Part shown: one piece after another, positions 8,109 through 16,517 of the stretch | Position numbering within the stretch: position 1 is the first letter of the stretch | Layout: each line of letters starts with the position of its first letter | Origin: Caldifarciminota bacterium | Lineage (GTDB): Bacteria > Hydrothermota > Tepidihabitantia > SM23-42 | NCBI GenBank assembly: GCA_023128195.1 | Contig: JAGMEL010000054.1 | Coordinates: 1 to 34,146 of the forward strand | DNA length: 34,146 nucleotides | Direction: 5' to 3' | Position numbers and translations under genes: made by a program | The notes under the pieces: model-generated | What the model saw: the letters and a program-made list of their open reading frames with translations, nothing else | Database searches by the model: none | Told to the model about the DNA's origin: nothing

Positions 8109-8229
8109 GAAACGAGCTGACGATCGGGTTTGTTAAGATGCTCCTTCTTTCTGGTTTAGTTCTGATATAGTTGACATATTGAAAAGCATAGCTATTATAG
8201 ATTGTGAAACGTGCAGAGCAAGAAAAATT

Positions 8230-8265
8230 AAAGATGTCTGCTGTTAAAGAACAGCAGACATCTTT
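8230..8265. repeat. Perfect 16-bp-stem hairpin
   Basis: AAAGATGTCTGCTGTT (8230-8245) pairs exactly with AACAGCAGACATCTTT (8250-8265) around the loop AAAG. No T-tract follows, so it is not a classic terminator. It sits at the front of the remnant reading frame. Confidence 0.7.
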
Positions 8266-8564
8266 GGGAAAATTGTTTTAGAGACGCAAATTATGATTAT
8301 AAATCACTCGGTAATAAAGACTGGTCAAAGTTAATAGATAAGCTGAAAAAATATAATGTGAAAAATGTTTTGGACAAAGACACAAAAGATTTTGTCCTGC
8401 TTAATGATGGCACACGAAATTATATAAAGGGGAAATTTAAGTATATGCTCTGGCGATACTGTGCTGATAAAGAAATTAAAGACCTGTGCAAAGATTTTGC
8501 TATTATTGAATTTAATGCAAGGAAAAATGGCAGGCGGAATGTATGGATAAAGAAAAAATCTTAG
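8232..8564 (+). pseudogene. Orphan C-terminal gene fragment, unidentified
   Basis: An open frame runs from 8232 to the stop at 8562-8564 without a convincing start. The only in-frame candidate, GTG at 8358, has no ribosome site. The translated sequence is lysine-rich and looks like real protein C-terminus (SLGNKDWSKLIDKLKKYNV, GKFKYMLWRYCADKEIKDLC, ARKNGRRNVWIKKK). The strong hairpin at 8230-8265 overlaps its beginning. A second short frame at 8137-8247 also has protein-like composition, which could mean a frameshifted gene. I do not recognise the family. It could be a truncated gene or a small gene with an unusual start. Confidence 0.35.
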
Positions 8565-8710
8565 AATTTTTTACAATATTTATGTGCATTATTTGGAATA
8601 TTGGTTTTAGTATGCTAGAATTCCGATATTTTTCTTTTGATTTGATTGGTTTGAAATCTTAACTTAGTACCGACTCTATTATATAGTGATAACGAAGAGA
8701 GGAGGAAGTA

Positions 8711-11116
8711 ATGAATCAACGAGTTTTCCAATATCGAGTGTTGCTTTTATTATTTGTTCTTACGTGTAGTCTTGCTGCAGGTACTTCAGGTCAGGTACAT
8801 AGTGGCACGTTATCTGTTGACGAAATCCAGGGAATGTATGAAATGATCCGTGTTATATCATTTGATTCGACTAAAATACTACACATCGATACATGTATTT
8901 TACAGAGGGACGTAGGTCGGTTTGTCTTTGAATCAGGTTCTTTGTATTTCCTTGAGTCTGTGTGTAATAGAGTAATTGCTGCATATTTCAAGGGGAAAGG
9001 TATTTTCCAACTGACAACAGATAACACAATAGAAAGGCAACAATTACAAAGATTTACGGATGAAGATAACATCGAGCAAAAGTTTGAACGAGCCTTCTTT
9101 GTATTTACTGATAGTACTTATGAGCATTTCACTGCGCAACAAGCAACAATGACGCAGGCATTTGATCATAAGATTGCTAAAGAAATAGAAGAATTCAGGA
9201 AAAAAATCCGAGAATACTTTTTCTCGAATACGGATGCTCGTATATTGTGTGACTTGGCAACAAGTAAATATGGTCATATGTTTCAGGTTTATTTTGAATG
9301 TCCGAAATCAATAGAGTTTTGTTTTTCAGTTGACCCGCTACAAAATGAAGAAGTTGATCTTATCCGATACAAAAGGGCAAAGCATAAAAAATGGGCAGAA
9401 TTTGAGACGTGGTATTCTGCGCTTGCTCAAGATACTTGTATGCGGTATGACTATGCATTCGATATTAGACATATAGATATCGATGTCTCTATTGGTTCCA
9501 GGCAGATACTTTCGGCAACGACTAACCTTAATTTTACCAGCCTTGTTGATGGTGCGCAGGTCGTTCCAATGAGGCTTGCACCTGAACTTCGTGTCACAGC
9601 AGCTGTTAGTGGAGCAGATTCTTGTTTTTTTATTCAGGAGGCTAAGGAGCAAGATGCAATGTTATGGGTAATATTTCCTGCTCCATTAAAAAGAGATACC
9701 TTGTATGAACTTACACTTGTCTATTCTGGCAAAGATATTGTGCAAGATGTTGGAGGGAAGAATTTTGTGGTTAATCGAAGAACGTCCTGGTATCCGAATT
9801 TTGACGCAAACTGGCCGGACCCAGCGCGTTTTACTATGAAATTTGCGGTTCCAGAGAAAATGACACTTCTGAGTACAGGCAAGTTACTTCGCACATGGAA
9901 ACAAGATAAGATTGCTTACTCAGAATGGGATAGTGAAATAGAATACACTGTTGTAGGATTTAATTACGGTAAATTTTCAAATGTACGTGAAAAGAGTTCA
10001 TTATGTGAAGTTGACTGTTATACAAACAATTATCTGTCTGATGATTTGCATGAGATCCGTAGAATCCTTGAACAGAACAGGGCGTTGCAGGCTGAACTGA
10101 TGATGCTTCCGCAGGAATTGACTACGGATAAATTAGGTAAAAGAGCCGCCATAGAAAGTCGTAATGCATATGAAGTATATGTACACTTTTTTGGAGAAAT
10201 CCCTTTTCAGAAAATAACAGTTTCCCAACAACCACAGGCATCATTCGCCCAAAGTTGGCCTCGACTTATTTATTTACCCTTCACGGCATTTTTGAGGGAA
10301 TCGGTTTTAGAACGACTTTTCGGATTACGTCTGTATACAAAATATGAGCTTTTTTATGAAACCATAGCTCCCCATGAAATTGCACATCAGTGGTGGGGAC
10401 ATACAGTGATTATTAATTCATATCATGATGAGTGGCTCAATGAAGGGTTTGCTACGTATTCTACAGCTTTGTATTTCCAAATAGCAGAAGATACTAAAAG
10501 TTTTAAAAAGTATATGAATGTGCTAAGAGGAGAAGTACTTAAGAAAGTTGAAAAAGGCAAGCGCGCTACAGAACTCGGTCCAATATGGATAGGTCGAAGA
10601 CTGAATTCTTTAGATACTCCTACAGGATATATGTTGATTTATTCTAAAGGCGCGTACATACTACATATGCTTCGTATGATGCTTCTTGACTATAAAACAA
10701 AAAGTGATGAACGTTTTATCGCAATGATGAAGGATTATGTTAGTATATATTCAGGAAAGATTGCATCGACAGTAGATTTTAAAAGTGTTGTAGAAAAACA
10801 TTTTTCTGATGATATGACGTGGTTTTTTAACCAATGGGTCTATGGCACTGATATTCCTGTTTACACATTTGATTATTACGTTGATGCGACAGATGATGGT
10901 AAGTATCTCCTTACTATTACTGCTCAGCAAAAAGAGGTGTCTCCTGACTTCAAGATGCCGTTCCATTTTGTTGTTAATTTTAAAAACGAACATGCTGTTG
11001 TACATATGCTCATCACCGGATCTGAACCAATTAAGAAACAGTTTAAGCTTCCGAGCAAACCGAACTCAATTGAAGCCAATCCCTGGAACGGTGTTTTATG
11101 TAAGATTGAAGAATAA
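8711..11116 (+). CDS. M1-family zinc aminopeptidase, exported
   Basis: An 801-residue metallopeptidase. The N-terminus (YRVLLLLFVLTCSLAAG) is a signal peptide. The M1 zinc site is complete: H555-E556-x-x-H559 in HEIAHQWWGH, then Glu578 in WLNEGFA, exactly 18 residues after the second His. The long N-terminal part (about residues 240-450) has the beta-rich saddle fold expected upstream of the catalytic domain. A clear GAMEN exopeptidase motif is not obvious, so substrate preference is uncertain. Likely periplasmic or surface peptide degradation. A GAGGAGG site lies just before the ATG. It precedes the TetR/TonB-receptor/ABC unit; a link to peptide uptake is inference. Confidence 0.9.
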   Translation: MNQRVFQYRVLLLLFVLTCSLAAGTSGQVHSGTLSVDEIQGMYEMIRVISFDSTKILHIDTCILQRDVGRFVFESGSLYFLESVCNRVIAAYFKGKGIFQLTTDNTIERQQLQRFTDEDNIEQKFERAFFVFTDSTYEHFTAQQATMTQAFDHKIAKEIEEFRKKIREYFFSNTDARILCDLATSKYGHMFQVYFECPKSIEFCFSVDPLQNEEVDLIRYKRAKHKKWAEFETWYSALAQDTCMRYDYAFDIRHIDIDVSIGSRQILSATTNLNFTSLVDGAQVVPMRLAPELRVTAAVSGADSCFFIQEAKEQDAMLWVIFPAPLKRDTLYELTLVYSGKDIVQDVGGKNFVVNRRTSWYPNFDANWPDPARFTMKFAVPEKMTLLSTGKLLRTWKQDKIAYSEWDSEIEYTVVGFNYGKFSNVREKSSLCEVDCYTNNYLSDDLHEIRRILEQNRALQAELMMLPQELTTDKLGKRAAIESRNAYEVYVHFFGEIPFQKITVSQQPQASFAQSWPRLIYLPFTAFLRESVLERLFGLRLYTKYELFYETIAPHEIAHQWWGHTVIINSYHDEWLNEGFATYSTALYFQIAEDTKSFKKYMNVLRGEVLKKVEKGKRATELGPIWIGRRLNSLDTPTGYMLIYSKGAYILHMLRMMLLDYKTKSDERFIAMMKDYVSIYSGKIASTVDFKSVVEKHFSDDMTWFFNQWVYGTDIPVYTFDYYVDATDDGKYLLTITAQQKEVSPDFKMPFHFVVNFKNEHAVVHMLITGSEPIKKQFKLPSKPNSIEANPWNGVLCKIEE

Positions 11117-11166
11117 TCATTCCTAATCCTTGACTTTTCTATCAGTAAACTAATAATCTGTGCATT

Positions 11167-11193
11167 GAGATTTCTGAAAAAGCCAGAAATCTC
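11167..11193. terminator. 10-bp hairpin after the aminopeptidase
   Basis: GAGATTTCTG (11167-11176) pairs with CAGAAATCTC (11184-11193) around a 7-nt loop. There is no T-tract directly after it, so termination is uncertain. Confidence 0.4.
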
Positions 11194-11194
11194 T

Positions 11195-11254
11195 GATTAC
11201 AGTGATTAACGTAATAGATCTCAGAGATAAAAGTCATGAAATATCACTGTAATC
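11195..11254. repeat. 12-bp inverted repeat followed by T-tract
   Basis: GATTACAGTGAT (11195-11206) and ATCACTGTAATC (11243-11254) are perfect complements separated by 36 nt. TTTTTC follows the second arm. It could act as a long-loop terminator between the aminopeptidase and tetR. The arms resemble the common phrase-like CTGTGTAATC repeats. Confidence 0.5.
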
Positions 11255-11317
11255 TTTTTCGTATTTTTGTAATCAGGAGAGCGATGAATATTTTTTCAGA
11301 GCTCTCGCATTTAGTCC

Positions 11318-11346
11318 TTGACATTTAATTTAACTTATGTTATAAT
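11318..11346 (+). promoter_or_regulatory. Consensus sigma70 promoter of tetR
   Basis: A perfect TTGACA (11318-11323), a 17-bp spacer and a perfect TATAAT (11341-11346). The predicted transcription start falls inside the palindrome at 11352-11363. Confidence 0.9.
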
Positions 11347-11351
11347 ACGGT

Positions 11352-11363
11352 CGTTATATAACG
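11352..11363. promoter_or_regulatory. Probable TetR-family operator
   Basis: The perfect 12-bp palindrome CGTTATATAACG overlaps the expected transcription start. It is flanked by ATGTTATAA copies on both sides (11337-11345 and 11365-11373). This position suits repression of the downstream tetR gene by its own product, as is usual in the family. Binding is inferred. Confidence 0.65.
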
Positions 11364-11385
11364 AATGTTATAAAAGGAGCTTATT

Positions 11386-12054
11386 ATGCCACGAGAAATA
11401 ACTTTTACTAAAAAGGATGTAATCCAGGCTGCATTCGAACTTGTGCAAGAGCATGGGTTAGAAACTTTATCTGCACGTAGGGTTGCAGAACATTTAGGAT
11501 CATCAACAACACCGGTTTACTCATGTTTTGCTTCAATGCAGAAGCTGGAAAGGGCAGTAATCAAAAAGATTCGAGACCTGATGATTGCATATACAGAAAA
11601 ATCCTATACAGACCGCAGTGATTTGAACATGGGAATCGGTGTTGTCCTGTTTGCCCGCGATAACCCCAGGCTTTTCAGTACCCTGTTTTTAGAAAGTAAT
11701 CAATTCAAACAAGTAACAGATGAGATTTTTGAATCGTGTGACAAACGCCTGAAGCAGGTTCCAGAATATGATTGCATGTTTGATACTGAAAGAAGACGAC
11801 TTCTGCATAAACTTGAGATTTTCTCTCATGGACTTGCATCGCGTGCATGTGTCGGCTTACTCGAAAAAGACAGTGATGAGGATATTATTTTCATCTTATG
11901 GGAAATGGGTAGAGCATTTATACATGATGCATTCATGAATATTAAGGGTCGCGCTGGTTCTATTCAGAAGCATAGGCACCTACATGATGATTATGGGATA
12001 GTCGATTTCAAAACATGGAAAAAGAAGCACTATAGACGTGCAAAAAACAGATGA
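11386..12054 (+). CDS. TetR-family transcriptional regulator
   Basis: A 222-residue regulator. The N-terminal TetR helix-turn-helix covers about residues 7-55 (DVIQAAFELVQEHGLETLSARRVAEHLG, then STTPVYSCFASMQKLERAVIKK). The C-terminal ligand/dimer domain is helical and of unassigned subfamily. The start has an AGGAG site at 11375-11379. A consensus promoter with a palindromic operator lies directly upstream, so autorepression is likely. The TonB-dependent receptor begins 35 bp after its stop, suggesting co-transcription and that the regulator controls the receptor, perhaps also the ABC pair. Ligand unknown. Confidence 0.9.
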   Translation: MPREITFTKKDVIQAAFELVQEHGLETLSARRVAEHLGSSTTPVYSCFASMQKLERAVIKKIRDLMIAYTEKSYTDRSDLNMGIGVVLFARDNPRLFSTLFLESNQFKQVTDEIFESCDKRLKQVPEYDCMFDTERRRLLHKLEIFSHGLASRACVGLLEKDSDEDIIFILWEMGRAFIHDAFMNIKGRAGSIQKHRHLHDDYGIVDFKTWKKKHYRRAKNR

Positions 12055-12089
12055 ACAATAAGAACTAATTAGATGAAAGGAGAAATAAG

Positions 12090-14441
12090 ATGTTAAAAGG
12101 ATTGATAGTTGCATTTCTTAGTTTCTGTACTTTAGGGCTCAGTGCTACAGGCTCTATTGCTGGAAAGGTTGTAGATAAGACTACCCGGGAACCGCTTGCC
12201 GGTGCAAACATCATTGTGATGGACACCCAGCTGGGCGCAGCTGCGGATGTGAATGGAGATTTTATTGTCAGGAATATTGAGCCAGGGAGTTATAATATTG
12301 AGATTTCAATGTTGGGTTACGAAACCCTTATGAAGAATCGTGTAGTAGTCAAGCCTGGTAAAGCGATTTTCTTACACATAGAACTTAAACAAGAACCTAT
12401 TCAGATGTCTGGAATAGTGGTGACACCGAGTTTCTTTGAAAAGACAAAAGATGCGGTTGTATCGTCCAGGCGCATGGATTTTGAAGAGATAATCACTCAA
12501 CCAGGAGGATGTTATGATGTTCAGCGGGCAGTGCAGGCGCTTCCAGCAGTAGTGTCAGGGGCTGATCAGGATAATGAGATTATTGTAAGGGGTGGGAATT
12601 ATGGCGAAAATCTTTTTGTCATTGACAATATTGAAATTCCGAACCCGAATCATTTTGCCTGGCAGGGTACCGGCGGTGGTCCAATAAATATCATTAATAC
12701 TGATTTTGTAAGACAAATTGACTTTATGGCAGGAGCATTTCCTGCAAAATATGGGAATAAGGCATCGTCCGTCATGGATATTAAACTGAGACAAGGTGCA
12801 AGAGATGGTCTGCATGCAAAGTTTAACATAGGAATGGCTGGTGTTGGGGGAAGTATTGAAGGACCGATAAAGAACGGCTCTTTTTTAGTATCAGCGCATA
12901 GAAGTTATCTCTCGCTCATAAAATCGAGTTTTGGCATGACCGCAGTTCCTCATTATTATAATATTCAAGGAAAATTTACTTACGATTTATCACCCAAACA
13001 TAAATTAAACATACTTGGAATCTATGCTAATGACTGGATTTATATCGAGGATGAAACAGCCCATCGTCACATGGTATCAGATATTACAATAGATGCCAAA
13101 TCGTATCAATATACATTCGGAGGCAGTCTGGTATCACTTTTCAAAAGAGGATATTCTTCATTTACTTTATCGAGAACCCTGAATTACTGGAATCATTACG
13201 TAACTGATACTACTGAGGCACAGGTTTACCATAATTATGCAACCGAAGTAGAGAATACTGCAAAAATTGATATGGTTCTAAGACCTTTTGCAAAAAATGA
13301 AATCTCACTCGGGGTTTATCTGAAGAATCCAGAATATGATTATGATACGTGGGCAAAACCAGAGACCTTGTTTATTTATGATCCTGAAACCGGAGAGATT
13401 ATTGATACTACAGATTATATCTATGGATTGGATGTGAAGAAGCGCGAATCATCATGGAAACGTGGAGGCTATCTTCAGTACAGAAATAATCTCGGAAGAA
13501 TCCTCACTTTTACTCTTGGATTAAGGTATGACCGATTTGAATACACGGGGAATGCTTATTTTTGTCCAAGGGCAGGAGTAAGTATTCATCTGACAAAGAA
13601 TACTGATTTCAATCTTGCTTATGGAAAACATTCCCAGACACCGGATTGGTATCAGCTTGCCCTTGATACTGCTAATCACTATCTCAAAAATAAATATACG
13701 GATCAATATGTGGTCGGGCTTGAACATCTGTTTGCCGAGGATGTAAAAGGAACAGTTGAAGGTTATTATAAAAAATATCAGGATGTCCCAATACAGAGAG
13801 CTTATACAACAAGTGATCCAAATGACTGGGACAAAGTGTATGTAAATAAAGGAGAGGGGTATGCAAAGGGGATTGAGTTTTTCCTACAGAAAAAGGTGAA
13901 GCAGAATTTGTGGGGGACATTGAGTTATTCATATTCAATTGCCCGAATGACAGATCCCCGGGATTCCACAATTGAATTCAGTTGGGATTTTGATTATGAG
14001 CATGTTTTTACATTAATATCTGGTTACCGGCAAGAATTTAAGGGATTGGGCTGGTTTGAAAACCTGAAAAGAAAGTGGTGGTACAATATAATAAGTCTTA
14101 TCCCAATAGTTCCTGGAGATGAGACTGAATGCTCTTTTAGATGGCGATACATTGGAGGTAAGCCATACACTTCACAGACATGGCATCCAGAATGGAAACG
14201 ATGGACCCTTGATGAAGATCAACCAATAAACTCAACGCGAATGGATGCGTATAAGAGATTTGATTTTCACATCAAACGAAGATGGTTTTTTGGCAAATGG
14301 AGTCTGATGAGCTATTTAGAAGTAGAAAATCTCTTTAATACACCGAATATCTGGGATTATCAATACCTTGATACTGGAGAAATAGAGACAGTCTACCAAT
14401 ATGGCAGGATGATTATCGGAGGTGTAGTAGTAGAATTTTAA
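12090..14441 (+). CDS. TonB-dependent receptor with carboxypeptidase-like N-domain
   Basis: A 783-residue outer-membrane receptor. There is a signal peptide (LIVAFLSFCTLGLSATG), then a carboxypeptidase D regulatory-like domain (about 20-105: GKVVDKTTREPLAGANIIV ... EISMLGYETL), as in SusC-like receptors. A plug domain follows at about 125-235 (VQRAVQALPAV, EIIVRGGNYGENLFVIDNIE, GAFPAKYGNKASSVMDI), and then a large beta-barrel ending in IIGGVVVEF with terminal Phe. No TonB box is evident near the N-terminus. It imports an unknown substrate using TonB/ExbBD energy, none of which is encoded here. There is an AAAGGAG ribosome site. It is coupled to the TetR gene 35 bp upstream. Confidence 0.92.
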   Translation: MLKGLIVAFLSFCTLGLSATGSIAGKVVDKTTREPLAGANIIVMDTQLGAAADVNGDFIVRNIEPGSYNIEISMLGYETLMKNRVVVKPGKAIFLHIELKQEPIQMSGIVVTPSFFEKTKDAVVSSRRMDFEEIITQPGGCYDVQRAVQALPAVVSGADQDNEIIVRGGNYGENLFVIDNIEIPNPNHFAWQGTGGGPINIINTDFVRQIDFMAGAFPAKYGNKASSVMDIKLRQGARDGLHAKFNIGMAGVGGSIEGPIKNGSFLVSAHRSYLSLIKSSFGMTAVPHYYNIQGKFTYDLSPKHKLNILGIYANDWIYIEDETAHRHMVSDITIDAKSYQYTFGGSLVSLFKRGYSSFTLSRTLNYWNHYVTDTTEAQVYHNYATEVENTAKIDMVLRPFAKNEISLGVYLKNPEYDYDTWAKPETLFIYDPETGEIIDTTDYIYGLDVKKRESSWKRGGYLQYRNNLGRILTFTLGLRYDRFEYTGNAYFCPRAGVSIHLTKNTDFNLAYGKHSQTPDWYQLALDTANHYLKNKYTDQYVVGLEHLFAEDVKGTVEGYYKKYQDVPIQRAYTTSDPNDWDKVYVNKGEGYAKGIEFFLQKKVKQNLWGTLSYSYSIARMTDPRDSTIEFSWDFDYEHVFTLISGYRQEFKGLGWFENLKRKWWYNIISLIPIVPGDETECSFRWRYIGGKPYTSQTWHPEWKRWTLDEDQPINSTRMDAYKRFDFHIKRRWFFGKWSLMSYLEVENLFNTPNIWDYQYLDTGEIETVYQYGRMIIGGVVVEF

Positions 14442-14475
14442 TCTTTTTTGTAGACTTACACTGTGGGACCAATAC

Positions 14476-14503
14476 TTGAAAAATTGTGATTCTCATATAT
14501 AAT
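14476..14503 (+). promoter_or_regulatory. Promoter giving a near-leaderless ABC transcript
   Basis: TTGAAA (14476-14481), a 16-bp spacer and TATAAT (14498-14503). The expected start of transcription is 0-3 nt from the ATG at 14512, and no ribosome site lies between. Confidence 0.6.
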
Positions 14504-14511
14504 TAAGTTAT

Positions 14512-15462
14512 ATGCAGATTTTACAGTGTGAGAATCTAACGAAGATTTACAGAAATAAAAAGCAAACAGTACGTGCAGCAGACAATATTTCGTTCAGTAT
14601 TAAAAAAGGTGAACTGGTTGGTCTTCTTGGACCAAATGGTGCAGGTAAGACAACCACGATCAAGTGTTTATGCCGTTTGTTAAATCCGACATCAGGTAAA
14701 ATACATATTGATGGGTTTGATGTTATTAAGAACCCGCGCATTGCTTATGAAAAAGCTGCTGCAGTCCTGGAAGGCAACCGCAATATTTACTGGCGAATGA
14801 GCACAAAAGAGAATCTCAAATTATTTGCCGGGCTTCAAGGTTATTCTTATAAGCAGGTAAAGAACAAGATAGAGGAATTGGTTGAAATTTTCGGTCTTCA
14901 GGAAAAGATTAGTACAGAGGCGCGCTTCCTTTCCCGCGGGATGCAGCAGAAACTTGCGATTGCCTGTGCATTGATCAAGAATACTAAGATACTATTTTTA
15001 GACGAGCCAACACTTGGTCTTGATGTTGAAGCAATATATGAGGTGCGGAATTTGCTCAAGGGAAAGATATCATCTGAAGGAAAAACAATATTTTTGAGTT
15101 CACACAATATGGGTGTAGTTGAGGATGTGTGTAAGCGTGTAATTATAATTAATCACGGTAAGATTGTTGCTGACGAAGAGATAAAGAAAATTAAGGAGTT
15201 GTTCAGGGTTAATACATACAGGTTTGAGATTGAAGGGAAGATTGGTGAGCAAATAAAAAAAGAATTCCTTAAGAGATTTCTTGGCGTCAGGTTCTCTACT
15301 GATGAATCAAAAACCGAAATTATTATTGATTTAAAAGACTCCATAAGAATATATGAAGTGCTTGAGATTTTGAAAAAAAGAGGTGTTAAATTACTCAACA
15401 TTCAAAATATCGAACCTGATTTTGAAGAGATTTACCTTGAACTGGTGAAACGTGAAAAATAG
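14512..15462 (+). CDS. ABC transporter ATP-binding protein (ABC-2 exporter type)
   Basis: A 316-residue ATPase. Walker A GPNGAGKTT is at 40-48, the signature LSRGMQQK at 140-147 and Walker B LFLDEP at 161-166, followed by the D-loop and SSHNM (switch His). The C-terminal extension (about 230-316) is typical of NatA/DrrA/CcmA-like ATPases of ABC-2 exporters. Its stop overlaps the permease start by 11 nt, so the two are translationally coupled. The start codon lies a few bases from a promoter -10 box, suggesting leaderless translation. It follows the receptor gene by 70 bp but has its own promoter. Exported substrate unknown. Confidence 0.93.
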   Translation: MQILQCENLTKIYRNKKQTVRAADNISFSIKKGELVGLLGPNGAGKTTTIKCLCRLLNPTSGKIHIDGFDVIKNPRIAYEKAAAVLEGNRNIYWRMSTKENLKLFAGLQGYSYKQVKNKIEELVEIFGLQEKISTEARFLSRGMQQKLAIACALIKNTKILFLDEPTLGLDVEAIYEVRNLLKGKISSEGKTIFLSSHNMGVVEDVCKRVIIINHGKIVADEEIKKIKELFRVNTYRFEIEGKIGEQIKKEFLKRFLGVRFSTDESKTEIIIDLKDSIRIYEVLEILKKRGVKLLNIQNIEPDFEEIYLELVKREK

Positions 15463-16234
15463 GCACTGGAATCTTTTCAAAACTATTTTTATAAAAGAAT
15501 GGATATCTTTAAAAAGGTATCCATTTAACACAATCTCTGCTATAGTCACAGTTTATTTAGTCTTTCTGCTTTTTTTTCTCGGCTACAAGTTTATCGGGGG
15601 AAATCAGGCAACATTTACCAGAACCACCGAAGGATTTGTTGTGGGTTTCTTTATCTGGACATATTCAATTGCTGCTTACTCCACACTTTCCTGGGGTATT
15701 ATTCAGGAGGCGCGTGCAGGAACCCTTGAACAATTGTATATGACGCCATTAGGTTATGAAACCGTAGCTTTTTATACGATTATTTCGAATTTTTTCTGGA
15801 GCCTGGCATGGGTTATCCCAATTCTTCTGTTAATGATGGTTACTACTGGACGGTATTTGCATTTTGATTTCATCACGCTTATTCCGCTTTTAATATTAAC
15901 GATTGCAAGTGGTTATGGTATTGGTTTTATAACTGGTGGACTCGGTTTGGTTTTTAAGAAAATTCAGGCATTCTTTCAGATACTACAATTTATCTTTGTG
16001 GGTTTTATTGTTGCACCAGTTGATAAAATGTCCGTTTTAAAAATCTTGCCCTTTTCCCTTGGCTCAAAAATGATTGCCAAAAATATGATCGATAAATTAC
16101 CTATTTATAAGATGCCAATATATGATATACTTATATTAATGGCTAATGCTATATTTTACCTGGTGATAGGATTTTTAATATTTAAATTGTGTGAAAAGGT
16201 TGCTAAAGACCGCGGGCTTTTGGGGCATTATTGA
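15452..16234 (+). CDS. ABC-2 type transporter permease
   Basis: A 260-residue membrane protein starting at GTG inside the last codons of the ATPase gene (11-nt overlap). About six membrane segments are visible, including ISAIVTVYLVFLLFFLGYKF, the FFWSLAWVIPILLLMMV region, LIPLLILTIASGYGIGFITG and the C-terminal ILILMANAIFYLVIGFLIF. The stretch AGTLEQLYMTPLG before the middle segments is the conserved ABC-2 family motif region. It forms the channel of an exporter with the preceding ATPase. A drug, lipid or peptide substrate cannot be chosen from sequence. Confidence 0.9.
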   Translation: MKNRHWNLFKTIFIKEWISLKRYPFNTISAIVTVYLVFLLFFLGYKFIGGNQATFTRTTEGFVVGFFIWTYSIAAYSTLSWGIIQEARAGTLEQLYMTPLGYETVAFYTIISNFFWSLAWVIPILLLMMVTTGRYLHFDFITLIPLLILTIASGYGIGFITGGLGLVFKKIQAFFQILQFIFVGFIVAPVDKMSVLKILPFSLGSKMIAKNMIDKLPIYKMPIYDILILMANAIFYLVIGFLIFKLCEKVAKDRGLLGHY

Positions 16235-16293
16235 TGATTGACCCACGCCCCTCATAGAGGAGCGGGGTTTATCAGGCACAATTTACATGAGTA

Positions 16294-16309
16294 GCAGAGC
16301 TTGCTCTGC
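16294..16309. repeat. Perfect 7-bp hairpin, 2-nt centre
   Basis: GCAGAGC-TT-GCTCTGC lies in the 283-bp gap after the ABC permease. No T-tract follows. It may be a residual terminator or a dispersed repeat. Confidence 0.45.
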
Positions 16310-16380
16310 GCGATTATACGCGAAACAAGTTTTGTTATTCCAGTTCTCCTTGAGTTAACGCTAATTGCATAACGTAGTTA

Positions 16381-16420
16381 TCTGTGTAATCATTTAAAAA
16401 TCTGTGAAATCTGTGAGGTG
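16381..16420. repeat. Phrase-like CTGTGTAATC repeat
   Basis: TCTGTG recurs three times in 35 bp (TCTGTGTAATC, ATCTGTGAA, ATCTGTGAGG). It is one of the short quasi-repeat families found only in gaps here. Confidence 0.5.
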
Positions 16421-16442
16421 AAACTTTTCCCGATTTTATGCG

Positions 16443-16448
16443 TATAAT
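16443..16448 (+). promoter_or_regulatory. Possible -10 box for the DUF5916 gene
   Basis: TATAAT sits 70 bp before the start codon at 16518. No good -35 box is visible upstream, so this is weak. Confidence 0.35.
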
Positions 16449-16469
16449 ATTATAGATGTTAATGCTTTT

Positions 16470-16503
16470 AATTAACCAATTAACTATTCACCAATTAACC
16501 AAA
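16470..16503. repeat. Phrase-like CAATTAACC repeat
   Basis: CCAATTAAC occurs twice within 25 bp, interrupted by TATTCA, with further AATTAACC overlap. It lies between the -10 box and the ribosome site of the next gene. Confidence 0.5.
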
Positions 16504-16517
16504 TTTAAGGAGGTTTA

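Noticed and set aside
8195..8215. Additional parS site
   Set aside because: GTGAAACGTG matches only a half-site and is not palindromic; similar half-sites at 16420 and 19558 were also dismissed.
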